25,427 bases of DNA from IMG/VR virus record IMGVR_UViG_3300034152_000499, positions 1 through 25,427 of that record. One strand, 5' to 3'. Positions 1 to 9,771 of the stretch are shown piece after piece. The notes under the pieces are model-generated. The model did no database searches. It was given only the letters and a program-made list of their open reading frames with translations, and was not told the origin of the DNA. The stretch's first letter is position 1. Every line of letters starts with the position of its first letter. The stretch is from a virus. The translations under genes and the position numbers were made by a program.

Positions 1-2031
1 ACAAATAATTCACAAGTTAGTGTGGTTGTAAGTCAAAATAATAGAGTTTTTAGTATTCCTGTTCAAATCGACAGTGACTCATTTTCTTTTTCTCTTTTTG
101 TTAGCCAGTTTACGTCAGACGTTCAAGAATTTAAGATTGATGAGGATTTGCAACCTTTCCAATTTGTTGATATAGAAGTTCCTCTCAATGGGCAAGTTGC
201 AGCGGTTCAAGTCGAAGTTCAAAATCCAAACGATACGTCATTCACGACTTGGACTGAATTCTCAAGTTTGTATTTGATGGATAACAATGACGAAGGATAT
301 GTTGCTAGAAAAAGCGATACTGGATTAACAATTTCTTTTGGTAATGGGTTGATTGGTGTTCAACCTCCACCGGGAGGTTTAGTAAATGTAACTACTCGAT
401 TAACTCAGGGTGAAGATGGTAATGTAATTGCAGGTTCTATTGTAAGCGGAGATAGAATATATAATACAACACAGGCTGGTGTAACTCAGGTTGTTAATTA
501 TTCAGTTGTAAACACTTCTGCTTCAATTAACGGTTCTGATGAAGAATCTCTTGAAGAAACTCGAAGTAATGCGATCACCAACTTAACTGCTCTTGAAAGA
601 ACAGTAACAGAAAACGATTATAAAAATATTGATACTATTATTGATGGTTCTCCAATTGCACCAAATTCATTGCCTGTTTTGAAGAGATCAGATTTAAAAG
701 CAAATGAGATAGCCCTGTTTACAACACTTACTTTTAACGGATCAATAGTTCCAACAAGAAATGCTTTTTCCGATTTTATCGATTTGAGTATCCCACGTAA
801 TACAATTGTAAATGTCAACGGAACTGATTATTATACTGTATTTGACATGCAAATTGATCCGTTGAACACAGTTGCAAATTATGAATATATTGTATCTGAA
901 TTAGAAATCATTCCAACTTTACAGACAACCTTTGATGCAGACTATGATTTGATTCCAACACAATTAACGGTGAGTAGAAGTGGTTCAAGCGCAACATATG
1001 AACTTCAATATACCACAACAGAGACGGATACTGCAAGTTGCACAATGAGTATTGTTGAAAATAATGCAGATTATGTTATGACAAACGACACAACTGCTGG
1101 TGTTTTCACAATAACGTTTCCAAATCTCATTGTTCTTCCAAGTGGTCAACTTACCTACAGATTTACAATATCAGATGGAAGTAGCAATCTAGCTTCAAGG
1201 TGGCAAGCACAATTGACTCTTAGAAAAGAGTTGAGCGATTTTGCACTATCTAATGTTTCTTCAGATGGGACATCATATATTATTTATGATATTCCTGTAA
1301 TACAAAAAGATTATTATGACGGTGTCAATCAATCAGATTTTGAAAGTCAAATATTACAAACTCTAATAAACACAGTAACTTTTGAAGATTATAGAATGCT
1401 CACCGATTTTATTAATCTGAAATTCGCAAACACTGACGGCGCTATGACGAATATGTTGTTGAACCCAACAACAGAAACAGTGGAAGGAATAAGATGTGAC
1501 CCACCAACATCATGTTCTGTTGGTGATACTTATATTGTTGGAAAAGGAACGGGATTGTGGAAAGGGTTTGATAATTATTTTGCGGTTTGTTCTGATGCAA
1601 CAAATGTGACATGGGCTTTAATCGAACCTGATTTAGATCAGTTCGCTTTGAATAATGAAGACGGTAACGTTTATGTCTTTGCAGAAGGTGGTTGGGTCGT
1701 TCCACAATATGAAATTCCACTTAAAATTACCGTTGATATTGTGAAAGATTCATCTTTCAGTGGATCAATCAATGCTCTTGTTCAAGATGTTAAGAATGCA
1801 ATTTTTGATGCATTTTCTTCAAGATTTGGTATCAATGCTGTTCTATATCGATCAGAAATATACGATGTGGTTCAAGAAGTAGACGGTGTTCAAAAATGTA
1901 AAGTAGTTGAACCAGAATCAAACATTTTCTTCACTTATGATATAAATGATTTTACTCAAGACCAACTGTTGAAGTTTGGTCCAGATTATATATACTTCAC
2001 ATTAGATGATATTACTGTTAGGGCATTTTAA
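1..2031 (+). CDS. Baseplate wedge protein, T4 gp6 / gpJ-like (5' partial)
   Basis: Structural protein of the contractile-tail baseplate. The central part, around nt 330-450, carries the baseplate-J-type signature FGNGLIGVQPPPGG followed by a beta-rich segment. The stretch near nt 540-640 (ERTVTENDYKNI) is also typical of this superfamily. The visible length of about 676 aa matches T4 gp6 (about 660 aa). A GTG lies at nt 22, but the frame stays open to nt 1 (TNNSQVS...), so the true start is probably outside the window. Around nt 1480-1700 there is an apparent insertion resembling DUF2793, a module found in other phage tail proteins (GDTYIVG, GLWKG, WALIEP, YVFAEGGW). The C-terminal part then resumes gp6-like sequence. 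The stop overlaps the next gene's ATG (TAATG). The superfamily is fairly certain; the exact T4 equivalent is inferred. Confidence 0.8.
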   Translation, partial: TNNSQVSVVVSQNNRVFSIPVQIDSDSFSFSLFVSQFTSDVQEFKIDEDLQPFQFVDIEVPLNGQVAAVQVEVQNPNDTSFTTWTEFSSLYLMDNNDEGYVARKSDTGLTISFGNGLIGVQPPPGGLVNVTTRLTQGEDGNVIAGSIVSGDRIYNTTQAGVTQVVNYSVVNTSASINGSDEESLEETRSNAITNLTALERTVTENDYKNIDTIIDGSPIAPNSLPVLKRSDLKANEIALFTTLTFNGSIVPTRNAFSDFIDLSIPRNTIVNVNGTDYYTVFDMQIDPLNTVANYEYIVSELEIIPTLQTTFDADYDLIPTQLTVSRSGSSATYELQYTTTETDTASCTMSIVENNADYVMTNDTTAGVFTITFPNLIVLPSGQLTYRFTISDGSSNLASRWQAQLTLRKELSDFALSNVSSDGTSYIIYDIPVIQKDYYDGVNQSDFESQILQTLINTVTFEDYRMLTDFINLKFANTDGAMTNMLLNPTTETVEGIRCDPPTSCSVGDTYIVGKGTGLWKGFDNYFAVCSDATNVTWALIEPDLDQFALNNEDGNVYVFAEGGWVVPQYEIPLKITVDIVKDSSFSGSINALVQDVKNAIFDAFSSRFGINAVLYRSEIYDVVQEVDGVQKCKVVEPESNIFFTYDINDFTQDQLLKFGPDYIYFTLDDITVRAF

Positions 2032-3152
2032 TGGAACAATTATATGACAAAGCAAGAGTTAATGAATCACAACTCAAAAGATTATTACTAAACATTGTTT
2101 CAAAGGAGTTAGCAAATTTAGCGACACCGTGTTATTCATCTCCCATAAAATCTCAATATTATCAAATTCTTAGACTAACTGGATTAAAAGAACCCGATCT
2201 AAAAAAGTTTGCCAATGAATTTTATAAAGGCACTAAGGCACAAACTTTGCGTTATCATTTCGAACCCTCTACAAACTTATTACTTTTCATTATGAATTAT
2301 GCTTTGAAAAATAATAATCTGACTCTATACACATCTGCTTTACTATATTTGTTGGTTCGTTATCATACCAATTCATTCTTCAAGTTTTTGAAAAAATATT
2401 GCGATGAGAAAACTTTTCGTTATACTTTGGACAAACTCACGAAGACTCATTTGTTTTCAAGAGAAAAAACCATATCTGGTGGCCTATTATATCTTGCAAA
2501 GGAGTTGGAGAAAAAACATACGAAAGCAATACGAGATTTAGACCCTGTCAATGTTGCAAAATTTATTGCTGAAGCGAGACATAGAATTAATCAGAGTTGG
2601 AGAGGGTTTGCTGGAAATTATTACTCAAACTACGAGAAGGGGTTGGGGATTGGAACTCAAACTGAACCAGAAAGTGAAGATGATGAAGCTGCGATTGCAA
2701 ATATTCAAAAGTCTGAAAGAGGTTTACAAACAATACAACAAGTCATACGCCGTATTATAATAAATCGTGAAGTTGATAGAAAAGCAATGGAAGAAGCAAA
2801 AAGAATAACAAAGGTTAAATCGTCTATTGCTATAAAACTATCTGATAAAATTAGAGATGTTCGTTATTCGCAACAATTGGAAATGATTTACAGATTGTTT
2901 ACAAAAGAGTTGAAAAGTGCGAACGATTTATGTGGAAGAGGGTTTGAATCTTTTGTGAAAAAGTTGATGGCAGTAAAAAGAACGAGAGCAGAAGTATATT
3001 TTAAACAACAAATTACTCAGCTTACTGAGCAAATTGTAAAAGACACTAAATCACAAGAATGGTTTCAAGAGTTAACACCACAAACAAAATTTTCTATCTA
3101 CGCATATCTAGCTTTTTATCTTACCTATTTTTTCAAAAACACATTATGTTAA
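2031..3152 (+). CDS. Unrecognised alpha-helical protein, probably virion- or baseplate-associated
   Basis: A 373-aa protein that I do not recognise. The sequence is rich in Lys, Leu and Glu and looks almost entirely helical. A short acidic patch (PESEDDEAA) sits near residue 220, and the C-terminus is hydrophobic and aromatic (AYLAFYLTYFF), ending in Cys. It starts on an ATG that overlaps the stop of the baseplate wedge gene by one base (TAATG), which suggests translational coupling and a role in the same assembly step. Its stop codon overlaps the stop of the convergent minus-strand gene. A structural or baseplate-accessory role is inferred from position only. Confidence 0.65.
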   Translation: MEQLYDKARVNESQLKRLLLNIVSKELANLATPCYSSPIKSQYYQILRLTGLKEPDLKKFANEFYKGTKAQTLRYHFEPSTNLLLFIMNYALKNNNLTLYTSALLYLLVRYHTNSFFKFLKKYCDEKTFRYTLDKLTKTHLFSREKTISGGLLYLAKELEKKHTKAIRDLDPVNVAKFIAEARHRINQSWRGFAGNYYSNYEKGLGIGTQTEPESEDDEAAIANIQKSERGLQTIQQVIRRIIINREVDRKAMEEAKRITKVKSSIAIKLSDKIRDVRYSQQLEMIYRLFTKELKSANDLCGRGFESFVKKLMAVKRTRAEVYFKQQITQLTEQIVKDTKSQEWFQELTPQTKFSIYAYLAFYLTYFFKNTLC

Positions 3153-4342
3153 CCACCAATTCCTTCAAAATCTCTAGCGATCAGAACTGAACCCAAACTG
3201 GTATTTCTAAAAACTCGCTGTCGAGTTGGACTAACTCTAGGTCCTGCTACACTTGCACTCCCTTCAACGACAGTTGGTGCGGTTTGTCTGGTTGGTGATT
3301 CTGCCAATCCGTCAATTGTTCTTTCACCCAATCTATCCGAAACTCTTCTTTTCTTTTCTAAAACATCGATGTATTTCTCTAATGTTGGTCTTCCAGATTG
3401 AATTTTCCCACCGCCAGCAAGAATTGTTCCGTATAGACTTCCAAAATCAATTCTCACATCCACTACAGCCATTCTTTGGTTATAACTAATATTTTGTTGG
3501 TCACCACCTTTAACTATGGCGATACTACTAATGAAAGCAGGATCTAAATCATAAACTCCTTCACATTTTATTCTATGAATAAATGGATAGTTATAAGTTG
3601 AACCATCAATTGAAATGGGGACTGCACAAAGTGCCAATGCTGCGATTGGTCCTACAATATACTTACGTGTTGCGTTATCATTTTGTGGAAATGGATTATA
3701 TAATCTAACAGTCATTGTATAAGATGGTTGAAAAGAACTTGTTTTCCACACTTGAGGAAAGTCAATTCTACCACCAGCAGCCAAAGAGCTTAAAGTTCCT
3801 GCAATTTTTGATCCTTTTAAAGCATTTTCAAGGTTTCTGTATCCGCTTCCAGCCGATTTTAGAACTGATCCTAACATACCACCCACCTTTTCACCGTATG
3901 CTTCTGCTCCTGCTCCTAGACTTCCCATCTTTTGAGTCACACCAATGTTCCTTAAACCTTCTCCCAAACTTCTTGCTCCCAAAAATTGTGCAATGGAAGC
4001 AGCACCTTCTGATGCAACATCGGTGAACTTTTGAAGAAAGTTTTCACCGTATTCATTTTGAAATGTATCGGTTGGAAAGCTATCTGCGATAAAAGCAACT
4101 TTTATTCGATTGGCGCTATCGTCTGGAACTGTATAACCAAGTCTGCGAAGATAAGTTTTATACCTACCAAAATCATCAACTCGTCTAAACAAATCTTGAC
4201 CGAGTTTAAATCTAGGTGTTGATGGATAAATTTCAGCAATTGGCATAGAATTTAACATAATTTCGTTTGTTCTACTAATTAGGTTCCACGGTGGTAAACC
4301 AATTACTTCTGGAACTTGTATCAAGGTGCTTGTTTCTGCCAT
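3149..4342 (-). CDS. Putative baseplate / tail-tube-associated structural protein
   Basis: A 397-aa protein. The N-terminal 110 residues are Pro-rich and polar. Residues about 115-195 form a Gly/Ala/Ser-rich flexible or helical region. Residues about 195-320 form a beta-rich domain (YTMTVRLYNPFP, FIHRIKCEGVYDLD, ISYNQRMAVVDVRIDFGSLY). The C-terminus is basic and low complexity. The beta-rich domain resembles tail-tube and baseplate-cap proteins of myoviruses (gp19/gp48/gp54 type), but this is an impression rather than a clear motif match. The ATG follows a strong Shine-Dalgarno sequence (AGAAGGAG) and overlaps the stop of the upstream tape-measure-like gene by one base, consistent with a tail-assembly operon. 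Confidence 0.6.
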   Translation of the reverse strand: MAETSTLIQVPEVIGLPPWNLISRTNEIMLNSMPIAEIYPSTPRFKLGQDLFRRVDDFGRYKTYLRRLGYTVPDDSANRIKVAFIADSFPTDTFQNEYGENFLQKFTDVASEGAASIAQFLGARSLGEGLRNIGVTQKMGSLGAGAEAYGEKVGGMLGSVLKSAGSGYRNLENALKGSKIAGTLSSLAAGGRIDFPQVWKTSSFQPSYTMTVRLYNPFPQNDNATRKYIVGPIAALALCAVPISIDGSTYNYPFIHRIKCEGVYDLDPAFISSIAIVKGGDQQNISYNQRMAVVDVRIDFGSLYGTILAGGGKIQSGRPTLEKYIDVLEKKRRVSDRLGERTIDGLAESPTRQTAPTVVEGSASVAGPRVSPTRQRVFRNTSLGSVLIARDFEGIGG

Positions 4343-7173
4343 TATTTTATCGCTCCTTCTGTCAAGATTTTTGTATAAGTTCCGTGTGCGGTTTCAACCA
4401 TTCCTTTTACCGCTTGACCTGATGGTGAATTTATTGCAGATGTTATACTGTTTGACACATTCGTGTTGATTTGTGTCAAACCAGCTCCCAACTGTTGTTC
4501 CATTCTATTCATGCTTGCTCTCATTTCTTTATTTTCTCCCAACAATTGGTTTTGTATATCAACTGATCGATTTGCAACTGTTTGAACACCTTCATCGATT
4601 GCATATGATGCCGTGTCAACATCCATTGTTTTTATTTTTTCACTGACTATTGCACCACCTTTCTTTAAAGCTTCTCCAGTTTTTCTTTTTACAGCCAAAG
4701 CTTCACCCTTTGCTTGTTTGATTAATCTTGTTGAAGTTTTTTCTTCCATCTCTGGAAGATAATCAAAAGAAGTTGGTGCATTTTTCTCTAAATATTGCAA
4801 AAACATTTCTTCTCGTTTTCTACCAGCTTCTACGGGATTCTTTCTATATAATTCTGGGTCACCACGAACCCCTCTTACTGAATTTAACCATTTTGTTCTA
4901 TATTCTTCTATTACTTCGGGTGAGAATTTTGCATACCTATTATAATTTTCTATAGCATAACCACTTTGAGCATCAGTGACTATGTTGAACAAGTCTTGGT
5001 CTCCCATTAAAGTTTCACCAAAAGATCGGAAAGACCCCAATTTTTTTCTTCTCAACTCTTCTGATGCCCCACCTCTCAATCCAGCACGAACTTTTTGTAG
5101 TCTTTGTAATTCTTTTAACTCTACTCCTGTAATTTTACCAGATTGTTTTTTTCTTATCAATTTCCATTCTCTATTAGAAAACTTTTGAGCCATACCTCTT
5201 GATTCTCTTAGTTGTTCTTCTCGATCTTTGAAAAATTTAAGCCTTAACGGTTTGAGGAATTTGTCATTTATATAACTCCCAATTTCCCAACCCAAAGCTC
5301 CAGCAACAGCACCAGCTAAAACTGTGGGATTTGTTAGCATTTTTGCAATTCCCGGTAGAAGTCCTGGAAATATTGCATCTATCCCTGCCATAAAATCCTT
5401 CACTAAACCTTTTCCTAGATTGACTATAACTCCCATAAAGCTTTGCAACATTCCAAAAGCGCCCATCGCTAGTTGCCAAATTCTATTGTTCACTAACCCT
5501 TTTCTGATTCTTTTTAAAGTTCCAACATTTTCTTTTTGTAATCTCCACTGTTTATCCTCAATCATTAAAACTTTTTGTGTTGTTTCTAGTTGTTTTTGTT
5601 GAACTTTTCCAGTGATTTTACAACATTCAGATTGTTGTTTTAGATGTGGAATTAACTCCTGTGCCTTTTCAAACATACCTTTATTAGGACCTAATTTCCC
5701 CAATTTTTTCTCTTCTTTCGCTTGAGCTTTCATTTCACTCATAAATTCTCGATCTTCGTCAGCTCTTGAAATCCAATCGAAAAATTTAGTTGGAGCAGAT
5801 AGAACTCCCTCGGATAGTCTACCAAAAAAATCCATTGCTTTACCAAAATTTTCCCATTGCGGTTTATATTTTTTTATCAACCAACTAAAACCACCAAAGA
5901 AAATTTTCGAACCTAGCTTTGGTAAAAAGAAAAGTATTCTTGTAAGAAATCCCAATATGGAAATTGGTTGATCCATAAGCTCAGGAAGTTTTGGATATCG
6001 TTTTCCTGTTAGCATTGACGATATATCTCTTGTAGCTTCTGCGCCCGCTTTTGTGTAAAGTTGAATTCTATTCAACATTGGCATAGAAAAAGCAAACAGT
6101 GTTGCTATATTTTCATTCATTGCGGTTAGAGGACTGGATGATCTGGATAGGTAACGTTTCCATCTGGCAGCTCTTCCAACAACCAAACTGTATACTGCTC
6201 TAAAAGGAAATTTAACCAGTTCATATATACCTTTTCCCATAAGATAAAGAATTCTAAAGGTTGGATTTTCTAGTAAGAATTTTGACCAGAATTGTTCTCT
6301 GGTGTCATACTCTGCCCCCAAAGCATCTTGTATCGCTATCAGAGTTCTTAACTGTCTCTCTTCCATTGGGAGTTCTTCTTCTTCTTTTGCTTCTTTCCAA
6401 TTTCTGAAAAAGCTTCTAAACCAATTTTCATTTCGTTTTTCTTCTTCTCTTTTTCCCAAAATACCTCTAGCTTCTCTAAAACCTGTTGCTCTTTCAAACG
6501 CAGCTCTTCTTAAATATTTAAAAATTCCAACACTCTCCTTTTGCTGTTCATCAATTCTTGCTAAAACTTTTTCAACTGGAGCAACAATTTCTCCAGCATG
6601 AACCTCTACCAAACCTCCCTTTTTAACGTATCCACCCTTTTGCATTTTAGGAATTACTTCGTATTCATCGGTGTCTGGTTTTTTCCCTCGGAATCTCCCA
6701 AACAAACCTCCAAACATATCACCGATTTTTGTTTTCATTTTTTCGGCTGCATTCTTGAATATATCAGTTTCCATGAACTTTGCAGCAAAGTAACCAAATA
6801 AAGGTGTTGCTCTTGCAAGTGACATTGCGATAATATTTCTTTTATTGAAACTAATATCTTCACCTACAGCTTTACTATATTGTGATATCGCATCGCTCGT
6901 AGCTTTCGCAGTGTTTACAGTAATTTCTTTTACACCATCACCAAACTTTGCAATTGTTTGATTCAACTTATCCAGAACGCCTGTCATAGATGATGATATT
7001 TCTTTAACATTTTGATCCGATTCAACATCCATCTTCATCTGATCTATTTGTCTCTGGCTTTGTTGAGACATTGCATTAACGGTTTTGGCTACATTACTGA
7101 TACCTTGTATCCTTTCGTTTTGTGCATCAGCAGTTTGTGTGATGCTACCTCTAGGGCCTTTTGGTTCAGCCAT
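4342..7173 (-). CDS. Tape-measure-like tail protein
   Basis: At 943 aa this is among the largest proteins in the window. The N-terminus (residues 1-110) is polar, Gln-rich and likely coiled coil. Around residue 180 is a motif of the type KGGYVKKGGLVEVHAGEIV, which recurs in tail tape-measure and related tail proteins. The middle holds several hydrophobic helices (for example FGYFAAKFM, ILFFLPKLGSKIFFGGF, and VLAGAVAGALGWEIGSYIND near residue 640). Long charged helices follow, and the C-terminal 100 residues are again Gln/Asn/Ser-rich coiled coil. Tape-measure proteins span the tail lumen, set tail length and often help genome delivery; the hydrophobic segments fit that role. Start: ATG preceded by AAGGAG. 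The assignment rests on size, composition and one motif, so a different large internal virion protein is possible. Confidence 0.55.
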   Translation of the reverse strand: MAEPKGPRGSITQTADAQNERIQGISNVAKTVNAMSQQSQRQIDQMKMDVESDQNVKEISSSMTGVLDKLNQTIAKFGDGVKEITVNTAKATSDAISQYSKAVGEDISFNKRNIIAMSLARATPLFGYFAAKFMETDIFKNAAEKMKTKIGDMFGGLFGRFRGKKPDTDEYEVIPKMQKGGYVKKGGLVEVHAGEIVAPVEKVLARIDEQQKESVGIFKYLRRAAFERATGFREARGILGKREEEKRNENWFRSFFRNWKEAKEEEELPMEERQLRTLIAIQDALGAEYDTREQFWSKFLLENPTFRILYLMGKGIYELVKFPFRAVYSLVVGRAARWKRYLSRSSSPLTAMNENIATLFAFSMPMLNRIQLYTKAGAEATRDISSMLTGKRYPKLPELMDQPISILGFLTRILFFLPKLGSKIFFGGFSWLIKKYKPQWENFGKAMDFFGRLSEGVLSAPTKFFDWISRADEDREFMSEMKAQAKEEKKLGKLGPNKGMFEKAQELIPHLKQQSECCKITGKVQQKQLETTQKVLMIEDKQWRLQKENVGTLKRIRKGLVNNRIWQLAMGAFGMLQSFMGVIVNLGKGLVKDFMAGIDAIFPGLLPGIAKMLTNPTVLAGAVAGALGWEIGSYINDKFLKPLRLKFFKDREEQLRESRGMAQKFSNREWKLIRKKQSGKITGVELKELQRLQKVRAGLRGGASEELRRKKLGSFRSFGETLMGDQDLFNIVTDAQSGYAIENYNRYAKFSPEVIEEYRTKWLNSVRGVRGDPELYRKNPVEAGRKREEMFLQYLEKNAPTSFDYLPEMEEKTSTRLIKQAKGEALAVKRKTGEALKKGGAIVSEKIKTMDVDTASYAIDEGVQTVANRSVDIQNQLLGENKEMRASMNRMEQQLGAGLTQINTNVSNSITSAINSPSGQAVKGMVETAHGTYTKILTEGAIK

Positions 7174-7186
7174 TTTTTATATCTCC

Positions 7187-8095
7187 TTAGACTAACCTGA
7201 AAACTTTTTTGACGATGGAAGATTTTGGAAAAAGTTCTGCATAAACGGATGATACTTCTGTTAAATCAAACATTTCCTGATATTGTAATGAATTTGAGGG
7301 CGCTCTTTTTCCAAACGCCCCGTTGTATGCATAATGTAATGATGCGAAAACTTCTCTGTTTTTGGAAAAAGATTGATACAGTGGTTGAGCATTTCCAGTA
7401 ATATTTGCAATTAATCCAAATTTACAAGATACTATGTAACCGAGAACATGTTTCTTAAATTTTTCTTCATCCAATGGAGTCTTTTTACCAAATTTTTCTT
7501 CTAATAGTTTTGCATAATCCGTTAAAATTTTATTTACCTGTCTGTTTGAATTGAATTCTTTCCTCATAAATTTAACTATTTCAGCAGTATCTCTTGTGAT
7601 TTCTCTTTGTTTAACACCAAACAATAAATGAAAAACTTCAGAGTAATATTTTACAAAATAGGGATTAAATGCTTTATAGAAACCAGATGGTTTCAAATGG
7701 GCAACCAAATGCATACATTCGTGAACAACCGTTTCAGCAACTTCTTCATTCTTTGCAGTTCCCCACGATGTCATGCTGTTGTCCATAAAAATATATACTT
7801 TTTTGTGTGGTCTGTAATACATTGCAAATGCATCGTTCATCTGAACATTAATTTTAAAAACTTTTCTTTTCACCCAAGAAAAGATTCCTTTAGTTAGAAA
7901 ACATGGAATTATTATTTCATTTTGAATCATTTTCTCTAACTGTGGATAATAATTAGATGATGCTCCAGCCTTTTCCAGTGTTTTTAAAGTGGCTTTTATC
8001 AGAGAATCGGAAGTATAAAATGCAACACCATCAATAACAGTAACTTGTCGAGTGTTTGTTGGAAGTGCAAATAACTCATTAATATCTTTTTTCAT
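7187..8095 (-). CDS. HExxH zinc metallopeptidase-like protein
   Basis: A 302-aa protein with a gluzincin/zincin-type motif VHECMH (His125, Glu126, His129) inside a hydrophobic helix (VAETVVHECMHLVAH). This is the usual zinc-binding and catalytic arrangement of metallopeptidases. It is preceded by a beta strand (VYIFMDNSM), as in many minimal zincins. The third zinc ligand is not obvious; candidates are Glu or His residues in the helical C-terminal half. There is no signal peptide. The gene lies between the terminase and the tape-measure-like gene, 13 bp from the latter, so a role in virion protein maturation is attractive but only inferred. It lacks the JAB/MPN signature and is therefore not an obvious Ubl deconjugase. 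Start: ATG after a GGGAG Shine-Dalgarno sequence. Confidence 0.6.
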   Translation of the reverse strand: MKKDINELFALPTNTRQVTVIDGVAFYTSDSLIKATLKTLEKAGASSNYYPQLEKMIQNEIIIPCFLTKGIFSWVKRKVFKINVQMNDAFAMYYRPHKKVYIFMDNSMTSWGTAKNEEVAETVVHECMHLVAHLKPSGFYKAFNPYFVKYYSEVFHLLFGVKQREITRDTAEIVKFMRKEFNSNRQVNKILTDYAKLLEEKFGKKTPLDEEKFKKHVLGYIVSCKFGLIANITGNAQPLYQSFSKNREVFASLHYAYNGAFGKRAPSNSLQYQEMFDLTEVSSVYAELFPKSSIVKKVFRLV

Positions 8096-8097
8096 TT

Positions 8098-9759
8098 TTA
8101 CTCCCTATTATATAAATCCAAAATATTTACAAACCCACCTTGATTTGTATCGATGACTTCTTTTCTGACATGGTTCAAAATTTGAGAATCTTCCATTTGA
8201 TTCAAACCTTCTCCCAAATTCATTCCGATAACGTTTCTGAATATTTCATTCACTTCACCAAATCTTGCAGTGTCAATCATTGTTGGTGGGTCATATTTAC
8301 GAACATAAAACGCACATGCAGTTGCAAGGGAAAGATCATCGTGACACCCCGTATCAGCTTCAATTTTGCCATTTTTCTTTGATACTAACCCTGTGAGTTC
8401 AAGTGCCAATCGCTGCGATTTAACGCTCTCTGGATACTGTTGTATGTAAGAATATAAAGCGTCAATCATAAGAGGTCTTGTCTTAGGTGTATTAGTCAGT
8501 CCTGGTTTTAAAGTATGCACACCTATTTGTTCCTTATAAAGCATAAATGAGAATTCACTCACACCCAATTGTTCTAAAACTTGGTTTCCATAAGAGTTTG
8601 CTTCAACTACAATTGTTCCTGGGTATGTTCGTGCAGCGATAAGAACAATCTTGACAAAATCTAGTACTTTACACTTTCCTTGATATTCCCAAACCTGTTC
8701 TAGTGTTTGATAATTCCAAACCGTAACTGCTGATTTATCCTCACCATATTCCGGTGCAGTATCGACACCTATTATATAGTATTGTCCTGGAATTGGATCA
8801 ACGAATTTCCAAGCTTCACCATTAAATAATCTCAATTTCTCTATTGGTTCTATACAAGCATTTTGAACCTTTTCCATTGTCTCTGGATCAAAGAATGCAC
8901 CTTCTGCTGGTAAGAATTTTAACTCTAATTCTTGAGCAATTTTTCTTGGGTCATTGTCAAATAACTGACATTGAGTTTTGTACCAATCTGGATCGTTCGC
9001 AAGTTCTGGTATCATCTTCCAGTGTATTATAAACGGTTTAAAGATAGAATCTTTTGTTATTGCTCTAGAATAATTTTCAAAATACCACTGGCCGTCACCA
9101 ACCGTTTTGTTTGGTGTTGAAAGAATAACAGTTCCGTATGGTACGTTGGCTTTTTTTGCCTGCATCTGATTCGTTGACAATGCAGGAACCATTGATGTCC
9201 ACGCATTGTCGATATGACCAATAAATGCTGCCTCATCGATTACCAAAAAAGTGATAGCTTTACCACGAAGAGTTTTTGTTGGTGCATTTGGATTAACTGG
9301 TGATGCGTAGACTTTGGCACCATTTGTTAAAATAAAAGATTGTTCTGTTCTTTTGGCAAATCCTCTACCTTGACTTCCTTTTGGTGGTTTCATCCAATCA
9401 GGAAGTTTTTCAACCATACCACGAGTTGCTCTGGCAAAGTCTGTGGCTTCTTTAAAATCTTTTGATATAATTCCAATAACAACATTGTTGTAAAAGTTGG
9501 CAAGCCATGCAGAATACGCTTGAATTATAGTTGATATACCAATCTGTCTACTTTTCAGAACTAGAATGTATTTATCCATTTCAATATTACGAATTAGTTC
9601 TGATTGTTTTCGATACGGTATAAGATTGGCATCTTTTCCGGGAAGTTCTATTAGAATATATTTGCGACAGAAATAATCAAAATCTGCTTTACATTTCAGA
9701 TACTCGGTAACGTACCTGTCTGCAAGTGATTGTTTAGATTCTTTCTTTTTTCTACCCAT
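8098..9759 (-). CDS. terL: Terminase large subunit (DNA packaging ATPase/nuclease)
   Basis: A 553-aa motor protein that translocates DNA into proheads and cuts the concatemer. The N-terminal ATPase domain shows a variant Walker A, KSRQIGIST (residues 69-77). Walker B with catalytic Glu is in FLVIDEAAF (Asp175-Glu176), and a coupling motif VILSTPN lies near 211-217. The C-terminal RNase H-like nuclease shows the three acidic sites expected for the family: Asp333 in IIGVDTAPEYGEDKS, Glu386 in VVEANSYGNQV, and the Asp pair in GCHDDLSLA (474-475). Both halves look intact and the length is in the T4 gp17-like range. The N-terminus is very basic (MGRKKKESK). The gene sits 2 bp upstream of the metallopeptidase gene. 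Start: ATG with AAAGGA upstream. No small terminase subunit was recognised in the window. Confidence 0.93.
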   Translation of the reverse strand: MGRKKKESKQSLADRYVTEYLKCKADFDYFCRKYILIELPGKDANLIPYRKQSELIRNIEMDKYILVLKSRQIGISTIIQAYSAWLANFYNNVVIGIISKDFKEATDFARATRGMVEKLPDWMKPPKGSQGRGFAKRTEQSFILTNGAKVYASPVNPNAPTKTLRGKAITFLVIDEAAFIGHIDNAWTSMVPALSTNQMQAKKANVPYGTVILSTPNKTVGDGQWYFENYSRAITKDSIFKPFIIHWKMIPELANDPDWYKTQCQLFDNDPRKIAQELELKFLPAEGAFFDPETMEKVQNACIEPIEKLRLFNGEAWKFVDPIPGQYYIIGVDTAPEYGEDKSAVTVWNYQTLEQVWEYQGKCKVLDFVKIVLIAARTYPGTIVVEANSYGNQVLEQLGVSEFSFMLYKEQIGVHTLKPGLTNTPKTRPLMIDALYSYIQQYPESVKSQRLALELTGLVSKKNGKIEADTGCHDDLSLATACAFYVRKYDPPTMIDTARFGEVNEIFRNVIGMNLGEGLNQMEDSQILNHVRKEVIDTNQGGFVNILDLYNRE

Positions 9760-9771
9760 TTTTATATCCTT

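Noticed and set aside
1442-1720. Open frame on the minus strand within the baseplate gene, and similar antisense frames elsewhere (e.g. 5264-5602, 6302-6801, 23877-24197)
   Set aside because: They lie opposite or within well-supported genes and their translations resemble no protein; they are shadows.
7187-8095. Possible JAB/MPN deubiquitinase for the Ubl system
   Set aside because: The motif is HExxH inside a long helix; the JAB pattern (upstream Glu, HxHx7Sx2D) is absent.
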